From Phycisphaerales bacterium (lineage in GTDB: Bacteria; Planctomycetota; Phycisphaerae; Phycisphaerales; UBA1924), in assembly GCA_020847535.1 (NCBI GenBank), contig JADLBU010000016.1:1-64000 (forward strand): a DNA stretch of 64,000 nt, read 5' to 3'. Each line of letters opens with the position of its first letter. Position 1 is the stretch's first letter. A program made the position numbers and the translations under genes. The notes under the pieces are model-generated. The model ran no database searches and had not been told where the DNA came from. It was given only the letters and a program-made list of their open reading frames with translations. Below, one piece after another: positions 63,437 through 64,000 of this stretch.

Positions 63437-63969
63437 ATATCCACGCACAACATCACATGGTGTCGGGCCCGGTTGCGGCACGGCGAGCGCTGATCTGTAT
63501 CGCGGCGTGCGCCCTGCTGGGAGCGTGCGTCTCGGACGACAAGAAGATCGCCCCGCTCACGGATCAGCCCCAATGGGTCCGGCCCACCAACGTCATCCTG
63601 AACGTCGAGCAGCCCGAGGACCGCAACTCCGACGGCTACGACGACACCATCTTCGTGACGATCTACGTCTTCGATGCCGACTTCCGTGCCCAATCGATCA
63701 AGATCGATTGCAGCTACGACTTCTCGCTGGTGGATTCCAACGGCGCGCCGGCGATGGAATGGCAGGTTCCGCGCGAGGTGGTCAACGCCGCGTATCGCCG
63801 CGAAGCCCCGGGCCCCATGGTCCGCCTCCGGCTCTCGATTCCCCAAGACCGTGCCATCGCTCTAGGGGGTAAACCCTACACGCTCCTCGGCAGGCTGATT
63901 TCGCCCGAGGGCGAGGCGGTCGAAAGCAGCGGTGGGTCATCATTCACGCTGCGTCAGAAGGGCCGCTAG
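63433..63969 (+). CDS. Lipoprotein coupled to the giant secretin gene (candidate pilotin-like partner)
   Basis: 178 residues; the ATG at 63433 overlaps the gspD stop by 4 bp (ATGA). Lipoprotein signal (LICIAACALLGAC) and a beta-rich domain with an early acidic calcium-loop-like stretch (EDRNSDGYDDTIFV) and SIKIDCSYDFSLVDSNG; no known family. Tight coupling to the secretin suggests a role in its outer-membrane targeting or assembly, as pilotins (GspS/AspS) do in other systems, but the fold looks unlike those small proteins. Inference from context. Confidence 0.78.
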   Translation: MNIHAQHHMVSGPVAARRALICIAACALLGACVSDDKKIAPLTDQPQWVRPTNVILNVEQPEDRNSDGYDDTIFVTIYVFDADFRAQSIKIDCSYDFSLVDSNGAPAMEWQVPREVVNAAYRREAPGPMVRLRLSIPQDRAIALGGKPYTLLGRLISPEGEAVESSGGSSFTLRQKGR

Positions 63970-64000
63970 ACCCGTTCCAGGGTGTGTGCCCGCGACGGCG

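Overview
The window comes from a GC-rich bacterial chromosome, most likely a planctomycete of the class Phycisphaerae (inference). The evidence is: secreted proteins that end in a calcium-loop pair followed by a terminal Cys (the 'GC-type dockerin' ending known from Phycisphaerales); PEP-CTERM-like tails of the form PTPGA/PAPGA + hydrophobic stretch + RRRR; a 16S rRNA gene not followed by 23S/5S; an exported TIGR03790-type protein; and an EF-Tu with a non-canonical switch I. No phage, integrase, full-length insertion sequence or CRISPR array was seen.

Layout. 1-680: 3' end of 16S rRNA with its own terminator. 681-4734: an exported PEP-CTERM protein, a ThuA-like lipoprotein and two lipoproteins on the minus strand. 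4855-8475 (minus): the ancient translation/secretion cluster tRNA-Thr, tuf, rpmG, tRNA-Trp, secE, nusG, closed by a terminator where rplKAJL-rpoBC would usually follow. 8812-13297: ruvX, a LolA-like protein and a TPR zinc peptidase. 13394-18297: phoH-pgpH (c-di-AMP phosphodiesterase), a lipoprotein and an HD-GYP protein. 18307-24059: a phosphate island with phoB-phoR, split by an 88-bp MITE-like element, and two OprP/OprO-type porins. 24193-29506: two large exported proteins with GC-type dockerin ends. 29582-34343: a reduced division/cell-wall cluster rsmH, LysM protein, ftsL-like, ftsI. 34554-40620: PEP-CTERM and GC-dockerin exported proteins, a PTPS-family enzyme with gspE, a small lipoprotein, an exported glutathione peroxidase and a broken LamG/GC-dockerin gene. 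40653-63969: a type II secretion operon (gspF, G, H, I, J, K, L, M/C-like, D and a final lipoprotein), with most coding regions overlapping or nearly touching.

The outstanding object is the last secretion gene, 49157-63436. It encodes a 4,759-residue secretin. An ordinary GspD has N0 plus three N1-type domains before the secretin barrel; here N0 is followed by about 50 N1-like domains (residues 232-4437, averaging about 84 residues) and then one normal secretin core (from residue 4438). The repeat field shows a clear five-domain tandem duplication (393 and 391 residues), a run of 11 G in mid-gene that could slip and switch the gene off, and a CCCCAA tandem repeat near the start. If all domains stacked as rings the periplasmic stalk would be several times longer than a normal periplasm is wide, which invites a link to the wide, invaginated periplasm of planctomycetes. 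The exported substrates encoded nearby (GC-dockerin and PEP-CTERM proteins) are plausible clients, but that link is inference.
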